Shown here: piece after piece, positions 24,381-32,348 of the stretch
Layout of the letters: each line of letters opens with the position of its first letter
Numbering within the stretch: the stretch's first letter is position 1
Assembly: GCA_025937755.1 (NCBI GenBank)
Contig: JAICQR010000003.1
Coordinates: 1-58,151 of the forward strand
Reading direction: 5' to 3'
From: Gemmatimonadales bacterium
GTDB taxonomy: Bacteria; Gemmatimonadota; Gemmatimonadetes; Gemmatimonadales; GWC2-71-9
DNA length: 58,151 nt
Made by a program: the position numbers and the translations under genes
The notes under the pieces: model-generated
What the model was told of the DNA's origin: nothing
What the model saw: the letters and a program-made list of their open reading frames with translations, nothing else
Database searches by the model: none

Positions 24381-25018
24381 ACATCGTCCGCCGCATGCTG
24401 CTGCTGACGCCGGTTCTGCTCTCGGCCTTGCCGCTGGCCTGCGCCCGGGCCCAGGCCGACGACCGCTACGTCATCTACCTCCATGCCCGCATCGTGGAGG
24501 AGGGTGGCCGCCGGCCGACCGACTCGCTGTACGGCACCTACGCGTACGACGCCATCCTCGACAGCCTCCGCCAGGCCGGGTTCGAGGTGCTGAGCGACCA
24601 GCGTCCGCCGGGCCTCGCCATCGACACCTTCGTGACTGCGCTGATGCACCAGGTGGACAGCCTGCTGGCATCCGGTGTGCCGCCCGAAAACATCACGGTG
24701 GTGGGCTTCTCCCGGGGCAGCGCCATTGCCATGCTGGCGTCATCGCGACTGCAAAATCCGGCGCTGGGCTTCGTCTTCATCGCCGGCTGCGGACCCTGGG
24801 CGTTCGACGACACGAATATCCGTGTCACCGGGCGAATGCTTTCGCTCTACGAAACCAGTGACTCACTGGGCGTGTCCTGCAAGCCGCTTTTCGCACGCGC
24901 AGGAGAGGGATCGAAGGCCGGCGAAACCGCCCTGAGCCTGGGGCTGGCTCACGGCACATTCTACCGGCCGCGGCGGGAGTGGCTGGAGCCGGTCATCGCC
25001 TGGGCGAACGCCGATTGA
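24377..25018 (+). CDS. Secreted alpha/beta-hydrolase-like protein
   Basis: A 213-aa protein with a signal peptide ([21 protein letters not shown]). A nucleophile elbow GFSRG lies within [18 protein letters not shown], a strand-helix typical of small alpha/beta hydrolases. A C-terminal HGTFYRP supplies a plausible catalytic His. The GTG start overlaps the acetyltransferase stop (GTGA). Substrate unknown. Confidence 0.75.
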   Translation: MNIVRRMLLLTPVLLSALPLACARAQADDRYVIYLHARIVEEGGRRPTDSLYGTYAYDAILDSLRQAGFEVLSDQRPPGLAIDTFVTALMHQVDSLLASGVPPENITVVGFSRGSAIAMLASSRLQNPALGFVFIAGCGPWAFDDTNIRVTGRMLSLYETSDSLGVSCKPLFARAGEGSKAGETALSLGLAHGTFYRPRREWLEPVIAWANAD

Positions 25019-25932
25019 GTTCCCGCCTCGATGGCGGCACGGCAGGACTCACCCTGGCCGCGCTGGTCGCCTTTGCTGCCAATTCCATCCTCACCCGCAT
25101 GGCGCTGGGCGCCGGCCTGCTGGACGCCGCGTCCTTCACCACCATCCGGCTCTGTTCCGGTGCGCTGGTGCTGGCGTTGCTCGCTGCCAGGCAGCTCGGC
25201 AACCCGGCAGCGTGGAGAGGCCGCAGCCTGACGGGCCCGGTGGCGCTCTTCGCCTATGCCGCGCCGTTCTCGTTTGCATACCTGAGGATCGGGGCAGCGG
25301 TCGGTGCGCTGGTGCTGTTCGGGGTGGTGCAGCTGACGATGATCTCGTGGGGGTTGAAGAAGGGCGAGCGGCCCGGCGTACAGGCGTGGGCAGGCCTCCT
25401 CCTGGCTGCCGGCGGGCTCGTCGCGCTCACGGTGCCGTCGGTCACCCGGCCCGACCTGACCGGCGTTGCGCTCATGGCGGTTGCCGGCGTTGCCTGGGGT
25501 GTCTATTCGATCGCTGGCACCGGCGGCAGTGATCCGCTTGCCTCCACCGCCCGCAACTTCATGCTCAGTGTCCCGCTGGCGCTGCTGCTCAGCCTGACGC
25601 AGCTGGGCGAAGCACATGGCACCGCCACCGGCGTGACCCTCGCCGTCATTTCGGGCGCGGTCACGTCGGGGCTGGGCTACGCCATCTGGTACCGGGCGCT
25701 CAGGCATCTCGCGGTGACCCAGGCCGGCATGGTGCAGCTGAGCGTTCCGGTGATCGCGGCACTGGGCGCCGTGGTATTCCTGGGCGAGTCACTCAGCACC
25801 CGAGTGCTCCTGTCCGGCGTCGCCGTGCTGGGCGGCATCGCACTGGTCCTGTCGTCCCGTTCCACCGATGACGATCCACCGATGAAGACGATGAAAATAC
25901 ATGATGACGCTGATGGCCCGAGGCCTTTCTGA
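25015..25932 (+). CDS. EamA/DMT-family transporter
   Basis: A 305-aa, ten-helix drug/metabolite transporter with two EamA repeats: NSILTRMALGAGLLDAASFT in the first, and AVAGVAWGVYSIAGTGGSDP then GLGYAIWYRALRHL in the second. The likely start is TTG 25015, which overlaps the previous stop as TTGA. The hydrophilic tail DDDPPMKTMKIHDDADG is encoded by a GATGA-rich imperfect array, so it may be an added segment. Substrate unknown. Confidence 0.87.
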   Translation: MSSRLDGGTAGLTLAALVAFAANSILTRMALGAGLLDAASFTTIRLCSGALVLALLAARQLGNPAAWRGRSLTGPVALFAYAAPFSFAYLRIGAAVGALVLFGVVQLTMISWGLKKGERPGVQAWAGLLLAAGGLVALTVPSVTRPDLTGVALMAVAGVAWGVYSIAGTGGSDPLASTARNFMLSVPLALLLSLTQLGEAHGTATGVTLAVISGAVTSGLGYAIWYRALRHLAVTQAGMVQLSVPVIAALGAVVFLGESLSTRVLLSGVAVLGGIALVLSSRSTDDDPPMKTMKIHDDADGPRPF

Positions 25933-25990
25933 TCCTCGATCCATCAACGTCATCTTTGTACCCATCAGCTTCATCTTTGATCCAGGAACC
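25867..25990. repeat. Convergent GATGA-type imperfect arrays at two gene ends
   Basis: On the + strand GATGA-based units fill the last codons of the EamA gene. On the - strand two ~20-bp units beginning AAAGATGA follow the hydrolase coding end, and the first contains its TGA stop. The short convergent gap holds no other feature. Confidence 0.6.
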
Positions 25991-26897
25991 GGATCGCCAG
26001 CTCGGCCAGCCGGGGATCGCTGAACATGGTGTAGTGCGTCACGCCCGGCACGATCGCCAGCTGCGAGGCGATCTGCCCCGATCCATCCCAGCCGCCATCC
26101 CGCTTGCCGCCTCCCAGCAGCCCGAAGAACTCGACCGCGTGCGACGGCGGGGCGATGTCGGCATCACCCGCGACAACCAGAGTCGGCGCCCGAACCTTCG
26201 CCACTTCCGCAGTGTAGTCGTAGTCCTTCGCCATGAACGCGCCGATACGATCCAGCAGCACTGGCCAATCCTCGGGCCTTGGAGCCACGGCGTGGTACAG
26301 CTGATACATCGGCGTCTGCTTCATGGCTTCTGCCGCCTCGGCCGTCACCTGCCCCTGCTGCGCAAGGATGTCAGGGTAGAACGCATCGCGGCGAAGCACC
26401 GCCGACGCCGCCACCACCCGGTCCACCACGTCAGGGTGCCGGCTGGCGGCAAGGACCGCTACGCCCGCACCCAGCGAGTAGCCCATGACGTCGGCCTTGC
26501 CGAGCTTGAGGTGGGTGATCAGCGCCGCGATGTCGTCGGCCATCAGGGCGGGATCCAGCGGGCGGTCGCCGACCAGGGCAGTGCGGCCGTGGCCGTACAG
26601 GTCCACCGCAATCACCTGCCGCCCTTCGGCCAGCCTGGAGAGGTTGGGGCCGTACATCTCGATGGCACCCAGCCCGCCGTGGAGCAGGACCAGCGGCTTG
26701 CCGGTGCCATGAATCTCATAGTAGAGGTGCACGCCGTTGACGTCGGCATAGCGGCCCTCGGGCTTGTTCCTGCCCGACCCGCCGCCCCAGGGCCCGGCGT
26801 CGGATTGGCCCCAAAGCACAGAGGGAACGAGGAGCGCACCCAGAGTCAGGGCGGCAACGACAGCGCGAGTTGCGTGTTTTGCCAGAGTGAATCCCAT
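25971..26897 (-). CDS. Secreted alpha/beta hydrolase
   Basis: A 308-aa hydrolase with a signal peptide (LTLGALLVPSVLWGQ). It has an oxyanion segment LVLLHGGLG, nucleophile elbow GYSLG (Ser), acid in VVAGDADIA and His in VPGVTHYTMF, in the usual order. Esterase or lactonase-type activity is likely, substrate unknown. A TGTCGA-N17-CGTC element points at this gene from 69 nt upstream, so it is probably expressed by the ECF42-type sigma factor encoded nearby. Confidence 0.88.
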   Translation of the reverse strand: MGFTLAKHATRAVVAALTLGALLVPSVLWGQSDAGPWGGGSGRNKPEGRYADVNGVHLYYEIHGTGKPLVLLHGGLGAIEMYGPNLSRLAEGRQVIAVDLYGHGRTALVGDRPLDPALMADDIAALITHLKLGKADVMGYSLGAGVAVLAASRHPDVVDRVVAASAVLRRDAFYPDILAQQGQVTAEAAEAMKQTPMYQLYHAVAPRPEDWPVLLDRIGAFMAKDYDYTAEVAKVRAPTLVVAGDADIAPPSHAVEFFGLLGGGKRDGGWDGSGQIASQLAIVPGVTHYTMFSDPRLAELAIRFLDQR

Positions 26898-26939
26898 TGT
26901 CGTGTCCGGTTGAGGGTTGGTCTACCGCTTCAAGGACAC

Positions 26940-26966
26940 GACGAACGGGGCCGGGCTAATTCGACA
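26940..26966 (-). promoter_or_regulatory. ECF42-type promoter for the alpha/beta hydrolase
   Basis: Read on the - strand, TGTCGA (26966-26961), a 17-nt spacer and CGTC (26943-26940) match the published ECF42 consensus as I recall it (TGTCGA at -35, CGA/TC at -10). The start codon is 43 nt downstream. Confidence 0.7.
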
Positions 26967-27036
26967 ATTCAAGCAACCGCAGTTTCCGCCGACTTCGCGG
27001 TTGCCGTTTCTGTCCCAAGCCGAAACGCAGGCCGGT

Positions 27037-27063
27037 TGTCGAATTCGCCACCGTTCGTTCGAC
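27037..27063 (+). promoter_or_regulatory. ECF42-type promoter for the YCII-sigma operon
   Basis: TGTCGA (27037-27042), a 17-nt spacer and CGAC (27060-27063) match the same consensus. The first YCII gene begins 57 nt downstream after a strong AAGGAGG. The -35 blocks of the two divergent promoters form an extended inverted repeat (ATTCGACAA / TTGTCGAAT). Confidence 0.75.
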
Positions 27064-27119
27064 GTACTTGTAGAGGCCCGGAAGAGCGGCCCTGCACGCA
27101 TACTCACAAGGAGGATCCC

Positions 27120-27545
27120 ATGCGGTTCATGGTCATCGTCAAAGCCAACCAGGATTCCGAGTCGGGCGTGATGCCCACCCACGATGAGTTGGCAGAGATG
27201 GGCGAGTTCAACGACAAGCTGGTCGAGGCGGGTGTGATGCTGGCGGGCGAAGGACTGCTGGCGAGTTCCAAAGGATCCCGGATCAAGTTCACCGATGGCA
27301 AGACCACGGTGACCGACGGACCCTTTGCTGAAACCAAGGAGCTGGTGGCCGGCTTCTGGATCATCAAGGCCGACTCGAAGAAGGACGCCATCGAATGGAT
27401 GAAGCGGGCCCCCTTCAGGAAGGGTGAGGAACTGGAGATCCGCCAGATCGCCGAGGCCGAGGACTTCGGCGAGGAATTCACGCCCGAGTTGCGGGCACAG
27501 GAAGACCGCCAGCGGGACCAGCTGGAAGCCAACGCGCGGCGCTGA
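27120..27545 (+). CDS. YCII-related (DGPF) protein 1
   Basis: A 141-aa ferredoxin-like-fold protein of the YCII/DGPF family, with MRFMVIVKAN, the hallmark TDGPFAETKELVAGFWII and a KKDAIEWMKRAP segment. AAGGAGG precedes the ATG. Members cluster with ECF42-type sigma factors and are thought to be their targets; their own activity is not established. It is first of three tandem paralogues, which suggests local duplication. Confidence 0.92.
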   Translation: MRFMVIVKANQDSESGVMPTHDELAEMGEFNDKLVEAGVMLAGEGLLASSKGSRIKFTDGKTTVTDGPFAETKELVAGFWIIKADSKKDAIEWMKRAPFRKGEELEIRQIAEAEDFGEEFTPELRAQEDRQRDQLEANARR

Positions 27546-27584
27546 CAACCCAGCCAACGACCTACCAACAGAGGAACCGATCCG

Positions 27585-27998
27585 ATGCGATATCTGTCCT
27601 TCTACAAGCCAGGGTTCGACAACGACGCACCGCCGCCCAACGTGGACTTCGCGGGCATGGGTGCGCTGATCGAGGAGATGACCGCGACCGGGATCCTGAT
27701 CGCGACCGATGGGCTGCAATCGAGCCGGAAAGGGCTCAAGGTCCAGGTCGACGAGGCAGGTGACTTCGTGGTGACTGACGGCCCCTTTACGGAGACCAAG
27801 GAAGTCATCGGCGGCTATGCCATCCTCGAGGCGCGGTCGAGGGAACACGTGATCGAGCTGACCAAGCGCTTCCTCGCGGTCATGGGTTCGGGCCAGTGCG
27901 AAGTCCGGCTGATGGCGGATGCGGCTTCGGAAGGGTGCCTCGACGGGCAGATCGCGATGGGCGAGGCCGCTGAGGGTGTGCTCTCACAGGGCAACTAG
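27585..27998 (+). CDS. YCII-related (DGPF) protein 2
   Basis: A 137-aa paralogue with TDGPFTETKEVIGGYAI and a C-terminal region (FLAVMGSGQCEVRLM) that differs from its neighbours. It follows the first copy by 39 nt in the same operon. N-terminus MRYLSFYKPG is slightly diverged from the usual MRFM pattern. Confidence 0.92.
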   Translation: MRYLSFYKPGFDNDAPPPNVDFAGMGALIEEMTATGILIATDGLQSSRKGLKVQVDEAGDFVVTDGPFTETKEVIGGYAILEARSREHVIELTKRFLAVMGSGQCEVRLMADAASEGCLDGQIAMGEAAEGVLSQGN

Positions 27999-28015
27999 GG
28001 AGAAGGAACCAGGAC

Positions 28016-28426
28016 ATGCGATTCATGCTGCTGATGATTCCGAAGGGCTACGAATCGGCTCCACCAGGCACGGTGCCGGAGGATGTCGATGGCGTAGCCC
28101 GGATGATGAAGTACAACGAGTCGCTCCATCGGGCCGGTGTGCTGCTCGCGCTCGACGGCCTGCATCCGCCCTCGATGGGGGCCAGGGTGACCTTCGAGGG
28201 CGGGAAGCCCCATGTGACCGACGGTCCCTTCGCTGAGGCGAAGGAAGTGCTCGGCGGCTATTGGGTCATCGACGTCAAGTCGAAGGAAGAGGCGGTGCAA
28301 TGGGCGATGCGCTGCCCCGGCGGCGAGAACGAGATCGTCGAAGTCCGTCAGGTGCAGGAGGTGGACGACTTCCCACCCGAGGTGCAGGCTGTGGCCTCCA
28401 GGCTGCCGGAGATGCAGGGCAGGTAA
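28016..28426 (+). CDS. YCII-related (DGPF) protein 3
   Basis: A 136-aa paralogue: MRFMLLMIPKGYES, TDGPFAEAKEVLGGYWVI and EEAVQWAMRCPGGENEIVEVR. It has AGGGAGAAGG upstream and lies 17 nt after copy 2. It ends 54 nt before the sigma factor, completing the DGPF-sigma operon. Confidence 0.92.
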   Translation: MRFMLLMIPKGYESAPPGTVPEDVDGVARMMKYNESLHRAGVLLALDGLHPPSMGARVTFEGGKPHVTDGPFAEAKEVLGGYWVIDVKSKEEAVQWAMRCPGGENEIVEVRQVQEVDDFPPEVQAVASRLPEMQGR

Positions 28427-28480
28427 CACCCCGGCGGCGGGTACTTGCTCCGATGGGCCGAGCAGGCATGATTGATTGCC

Positions 28481-29749
28481 GTGACGGCAACCGACACCCA
28501 CCGGGCGATCGACGCGGTCTGGCGGATGGAATCGGCCAGGCTGATCGCCGGCCTCGCGCGCCTGGTGCGCGATGTCGGCGCGGCGGAAGACCTCGCCCAG
28601 GACGCCTTGCTTATCGCGTTGGAGAAGTGGCCCGAGTCAGGTGTGCCCGACAACCCGGGCGCCTGGCTCATGGCCACCGCCAAGCATCGCGCAATCGATT
28701 ATCACCGCCGCAACCAGCGACTCGACACCAAGCACGCCGAGTTCGGACATGAACTCGAGGTGCGTGCGGAGCTGGCTCAGCCTGATCTCGAGGCTGCCAT
28801 GGATGATGACGTGGGCGACGACCTGCTGCGGCTGATCTTTACCTCGTGTCATCCAGTGCTGGCTCCCGAAGGCCGGCTGGCACTGACCCTCCGGCTGGTG
28901 GGCGGTCTCACCACCGACGAGATTGCCCGGGCTTTCCTGGTTCCGGTCCCAACGATGGCCCAGCGAATCACCCGGGCCAAGCGTACCCTGTCCGACGCAC
29001 GCGTTCCCTTCGAAGTGCCTCGGCCCGCCGATCGCGCCGAGCGGCTGTCGTCGGTGCTGGAAGTTCTCTACCTGATCTTCAACGAGGGGTATTCGGCCAC
29101 GGCGGGCGAAGACCTGCTGCGACCGGCGCTCTGTGAGGAGGCGATGCGGCTGGCCCGCGTCCTTGCCGGGCTGGCTCCGGATGAGCCGGAGGTGCACGGT
29201 CTCCTGGCGTTGCTGGAACTCCAGGCCTCGCGGTCCAGGGCACGGGTGTCGGCCACCGGCGACCTCATCCTGCTGCTGGACCAGAACCGTGCCCTGTGGG
29301 ATCATCTGCTGATCCGGCGCGGACTGGCCGCGCTCGACCGGGCCCAGCGCCTGGGCGGAGCCAGCGGCCCCTATGCCCTGCAGGCGGCAATCGCCGCCTG
29401 CCATGCCCGCGCCAGGCGCGCCGATGAAACCGACTGGCGCCGGATTGCGTCGCTGTACGATGTGCTTGCGAATGTGGTGCCTTCTCCGGTGGTCGAACTC
29501 AACCGTGCGGTGGCGGTGGCAATGGCATTTGGTCCGCAGGAGGGCCTGGACCTGATCGAGTCCCTGGGCGCCGAGTCGGTCCTCAAGGCGTATCATCTGC
29601 TGCCCAGCGTGAGGGGCGACCTGCTGTTCAAGCTGGGTCGGTCCGACGAGGCGCGGGCCGAGTTCGAGCGGGCTGCCGGGCTGACCCGAAACGAGCGTGA
29701 GCGTGAATTCCTGCTGAGGCGGGCGAAAGAGTGCGCGATTGAGCACTGA
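28481..29749 (+). CDS. ECF42-type RNA polymerase sigma factor with long C-terminal extension
   Basis: About 422 aa. Sigma region 2 (MESARLIAGLARLVRDVGAAEDLAQDALLIAL with a following WLMATAKHRAIDYHRR) and region 4 (LTTDEIARAFLVPVPTMAQRITRAKRTL) are joined to a ~200-residue helical extension (VLEVLYLIFNEGYSATAGEDL onward), the hallmark of ECF42. No anti-sigma factor is nearby; in this group the extension is thought to control activity. The start may be GTG 28481 or TTG 28472. Two matching promoters lie upstream of the operon, so it is probably autoregulated. Confidence 0.9.
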   Translation: MTATDTHRAIDAVWRMESARLIAGLARLVRDVGAAEDLAQDALLIALEKWPESGVPDNPGAWLMATAKHRAIDYHRRNQRLDTKHAEFGHELEVRAELAQPDLEAAMDDDVGDDLLRLIFTSCHPVLAPEGRLALTLRLVGGLTTDEIARAFLVPVPTMAQRITRAKRTLSDARVPFEVPRPADRAERLSSVLEVLYLIFNEGYSATAGEDLLRPALCEEAMRLARVLAGLAPDEPEVHGLLALLELQASRSRARVSATGDLILLLDQNRALWDHLLIRRGLAALDRAQRLGGASGPYALQAAIAACHARARRADETDWRRIASLYDVLANVVPSPVVELNRAVAVAMAFGPQEGLDLIESLGAESVLKAYHLLPSVRGDLLFKLGRSDEARAEFERAAGLTRNEREREFLLRRAKECAIEH

Positions 29750-31178
29750 CACCCCGGCAGCGCCGGTGGCCGCGGTTGCACCCGTCGGTCCGGCGCCGCG
29801 CCGCTACGACCGGTCGATCGTCGAAGGCCCCTTGCTGCCAGCAGTCTGGAAGATTGCCTGGCCGACGATGCTCACCAACGTCATCGGGGGACTGCAGGGC
29901 ATCGTGGACCACGTGCTGGTGGGCCACCTGGTGGGATTCCAGGGCAACGCCGCCATCGGCGTGAGCATGCAGGTATGGCTGGTGGTCATCATCTTCATCA
30001 CCTCGCTCTTCACCGGGATGAGCGTGCTGGTGGCGCGGTTCGCCGGCGCGGGTGAGACCGAGAAGGTGGACCGGGTGGTCTATCAGGCCTTTCTCACCGC
30101 GGTCTTCATGTCAGTCGGAATCATGGCGCCGGTGGGCTACTTTGCCGCGCCCTGGCTGCTGGACCTGGTCAATGCCGCGCCTGCGGTGCAGGCGGAAGCA
30201 CTGCCATTCCTGCGCATCATGTTCGTGTTCAGCGGCGGGATGCTGATGTTCTTCATGCTGAGCGGCGCGCTCCGCTCCGCGGGTGACGCCCGCACCCCGA
30301 TGGTGCTGGGCATTGCCCTCACCGTGCTGAACCTCGTCTTCAACATCGTCCTGATTCAGGGACTCGGCCCCCTTCCGGCCTTCGGCACCGCCGGTGCGGC
30401 GATGGGTACCTCGCTCGCGTCGGGACTGCTGGGGTTGTATGCGCTGTGGAAGCTGCTGAGCGGGGGATGGGTGGTGTCGTTTCCGCGGGGCAAGGGTTGG
30501 GGCCCCGACTGGGGGATCATCCGCTCCTTGTTCCGGTTCGGGCTGCCCACCGGGATCCAGGGCATCGCGATGAACGTCGGCGGGGTATTCATGCTGGCGT
30601 TCATCGGGTCGGTGGCCCAGAGCGCTGCCGCCCAGGCCGCCTTCAGCGTCTCATACACCCAGCTCTTCTCGCTGATCACGTGGACGTCGGTGGGCCTGAT
30701 GGGCGCGGCGGCCGCGGTGGCGGGGCAGAATCTCGGTGCCGGCAATCCCGATCGCGCTTCCGACGCGGTGCATCTCGCCGCACGCTTCGGCATGGCGGTG
30801 GCCGCAGGGATCGGCGTGTTCTTCTTCCTGATTCCCCGTCAGTTGCTGGCGATCTTCGGCATGACCGATCCGGCGGTGGTCGAAATCGGGGTGCAGCTGC
30901 TGCGGGTGCTGAGTGTCTCGGGGATGTTCATCGCGGTGGCGCTGACCTACACCGGCGGGCTGCAGGGCACCGGCGACACCCGCAGCCCGTTGTACATCTC
31001 GATCATCTCACAGGTGCTGATCCCGCTGGGGATCTGCTTCTACATCCAGCAGACCGGACACCTCGACCCGATCGACATCTGGTATGCGATCCTGGCGGGC
31101 CACGCGACCCGCTGCGCATTGAGTGTGCTGCAGTTCCGGCGAGGGCGCTGGCGCAGCATTGCGGTGGATATCGGCTAG
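29739..31178 (+). CDS. MATE-family efflux transporter
   Basis: A 479-aa, twelve-helix MATE exporter: WKIAWPTMLTNVIGGLQGIVDHVLVGHLVG at the first helix, and MSGALRSAGDARTPM and LQGTGDTRSPLYISI at the conserved cores of the two halves. It would exchange cations or drugs for Na+ or H+. The TTG start lies 11 nt inside the end of the sigma factor gene, so it is probably part of the same transcript. The TAG stop lies at the start of an 8-bp tandem array. Confidence 0.88.
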   Translation: MSTDTPAAPVAAVAPVGPAPRRYDRSIVEGPLLPAVWKIAWPTMLTNVIGGLQGIVDHVLVGHLVGFQGNAAIGVSMQVWLVVIIFITSLFTGMSVLVARFAGAGETEKVDRVVYQAFLTAVFMSVGIMAPVGYFAAPWLLDLVNAAPAVQAEALPFLRIMFVFSGGMLMFFMLSGALRSAGDARTPMVLGIALTVLNLVFNIVLIQGLGPLPAFGTAGAAMGTSLASGLLGLYALWKLLSGGWVVSFPRGKGWGPDWGIIRSLFRFGLPTGIQGIAMNVGGVFMLAFIGSVAQSAAAQAAFSVSYTQLFSLITWTSVGLMGAAAAVAGQNLGAGNPDRASDAVHLAARFGMAVAAGIGVFFFLIPRQLLAIFGMTDPAVVEIGVQLLRVLSVSGMFIAVALTYTGGLQGTGDTRSPLYISIISQVLIPLGICFYIQQTGHLDPIDIWYAILAGHATRCALSVLQFRRGRWRSIAVDIG

Positions 31179-31202
31179 ACGGCTGGGCGGCTAGCCGGCT
31201 GG
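31173..31202. repeat. GGCTAGAC-type tandem array at the MATE stop codon
   Basis: Imperfect 8-bp units related to those at 6636-6676 and 54764-54800 begin at the TAG of the MATE gene. The leftward DUF1460 gene ends just beyond. Confidence 0.7.
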
Positions 31203-31210
31203 AGGCCCCG

Positions 31211-32179
31211 TCAAGCCCAGAGCGGACGGGCGACAAGGATCCCGGTCGAGAGCCCGATCGCATTGACGTAGTCGGGCAGCGCGGACTGCGTCACCGCCAC
31301 GACTCCGCCCGAGAGTGGCGCGTGCAGCACCCGCAGCACGCCGTCCGCACTGCGGTACGCGAACGCCGCATGGGTCACGTCCAGCCCCGCGATGCTGGTG
31401 GCGAATGCCAGCACGTCACCAGTCTGGATCCTGCCCTGGACCTCCCCGATCTTCGCGGTCGGGACTACCATCCGCGGCGAATCGTCCAGGCTCCGCTCCA
31501 TCTCCCGGACCTTCTCCCACTCCGCTGCGCTGGCTGACGCCGGGTAGCGGTTGCCGTGCGCGCTCATGAAGCGCAGCAGCCGCCGGTCCGGCTCTCCTCC
31601 CAGTTCTGCGCCGAGGTCTTTCACCAGCCCCCGTTTCGCAGCATCCCGGATCCATTCGCTGAAATAGTGCAGTCGGGAGGCATAGCCGGCGCGGACACCT
31701 CCGCGGTAGCGCATCCGCTCGATCTCACTGCCGAAGCGCTGCCAGGTGGGCTCGCCATCAGCGGCAGCGGTCCGGGCCAGCGCCAGGCAACTCTCCACCA
31801 GCGTCACGCAGTCGAAGCTGGTGAGCGATACCTCGAGTGGTTCTGCGGCCGGGTCGCCCCCGGCCTTGATATACGCGTCGAGCGCGCCCGCCACGTACGG
31901 CGTGCCGGCGGCGAGCTCGCCCACCCGCGTGGCGGCCCGGCCGAGCGACGTTTCCGGGTCCGCCAGTCCTTCGCTGCGAAGCGTGGCGACCCAGAGTGCC
32001 AGCCGCTCGTCGTCGGTGACGGCACCCGCCGGCGGGGCCGGCGGCGGCTGGTCGGTCGCAGCCGATTCGATGGCGGCGTCCTGCCGGGCGCAGGCGGACA
32101 ACGGGAACGGGAGGGCCAGCACCGCGGCGGCAGTGGCGGCGTGACGGAGCAGGTCGCGTCTGGTTGGGAGATAGGTCAT
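31211..32179 (-). CDS. DUF1460 lipoprotein, amidase-like
   Basis: A 322-aa protein. The leader carries twin Arg (TRRDLLRH) and a lipobox LSAC, suggesting Tat export and lipid anchoring. The DUF1460 domain (N-acetylmuramoyl-L-alanine amidase-like, NlpC/P60-related) shows the nucleophile in SFDCVTLVESCLA and a catalytic His near GLDVTHAAFAY. It could trim peptidoglycan fragments. ATG 32179 gives the leader; the open frame upstream to 32320 is not conserved-looking. Confidence 0.85.
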   Translation of the reverse strand: MTYLPTRRDLLRHAATAAAVLALPFPLSACARQDAAIESAATDQPPPAPPAGAVTDDERLALWVATLRSEGLADPETSLGRAATRVGELAAGTPYVAGALDAYIKAGGDPAAEPLEVSLTSFDCVTLVESCLALARTAAADGEPTWQRFGSEIERMRYRGGVRAGYASRLHYFSEWIRDAAKRGLVKDLGAELGGEPDRRLLRFMSAHGNRYPASASAAEWEKVREMERSLDDSPRMVVPTAKIGEVQGRIQTGDVLAFATSIAGLDVTHAAFAYRSADGVLRVLHAPLSGGVVAVTQSALPDYVNAIGLSTGILVARPLWA

Positions 32180-32315
32180 GCGGGAAACCTCGTCCACAGA
32201 TGAAGTCGATGTTACTGCGATGAAACCGATGGTCCGCGATTTTCGAGCGTCATCGCGCCCAGCATGCCTTGTTAGTGATGTGGGAGGAGCACAGGATGCC
32301 GGAGGATCACCCGAC

Positions 32316-32348
32316 TTCATCGCTTTTTCATCAACTTCATCGGCGGAT
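32316..32348. repeat. GATGAAGTY-type array after the kinase stop
   Basis: Read on the - strand, imperfect GATGAA units follow directly after the TAG of the leftward kinase. They resemble the arrays at 25867-25990. Confidence 0.5.

Noticed and set aside
24377..31178. An antibiotic-resistance island made of the AAC(3)-I-like, EamA and MATE genes
   Set aside because: The genes belong to separate transcription units with normal composition, no mobility genes and unrelated neighbours.
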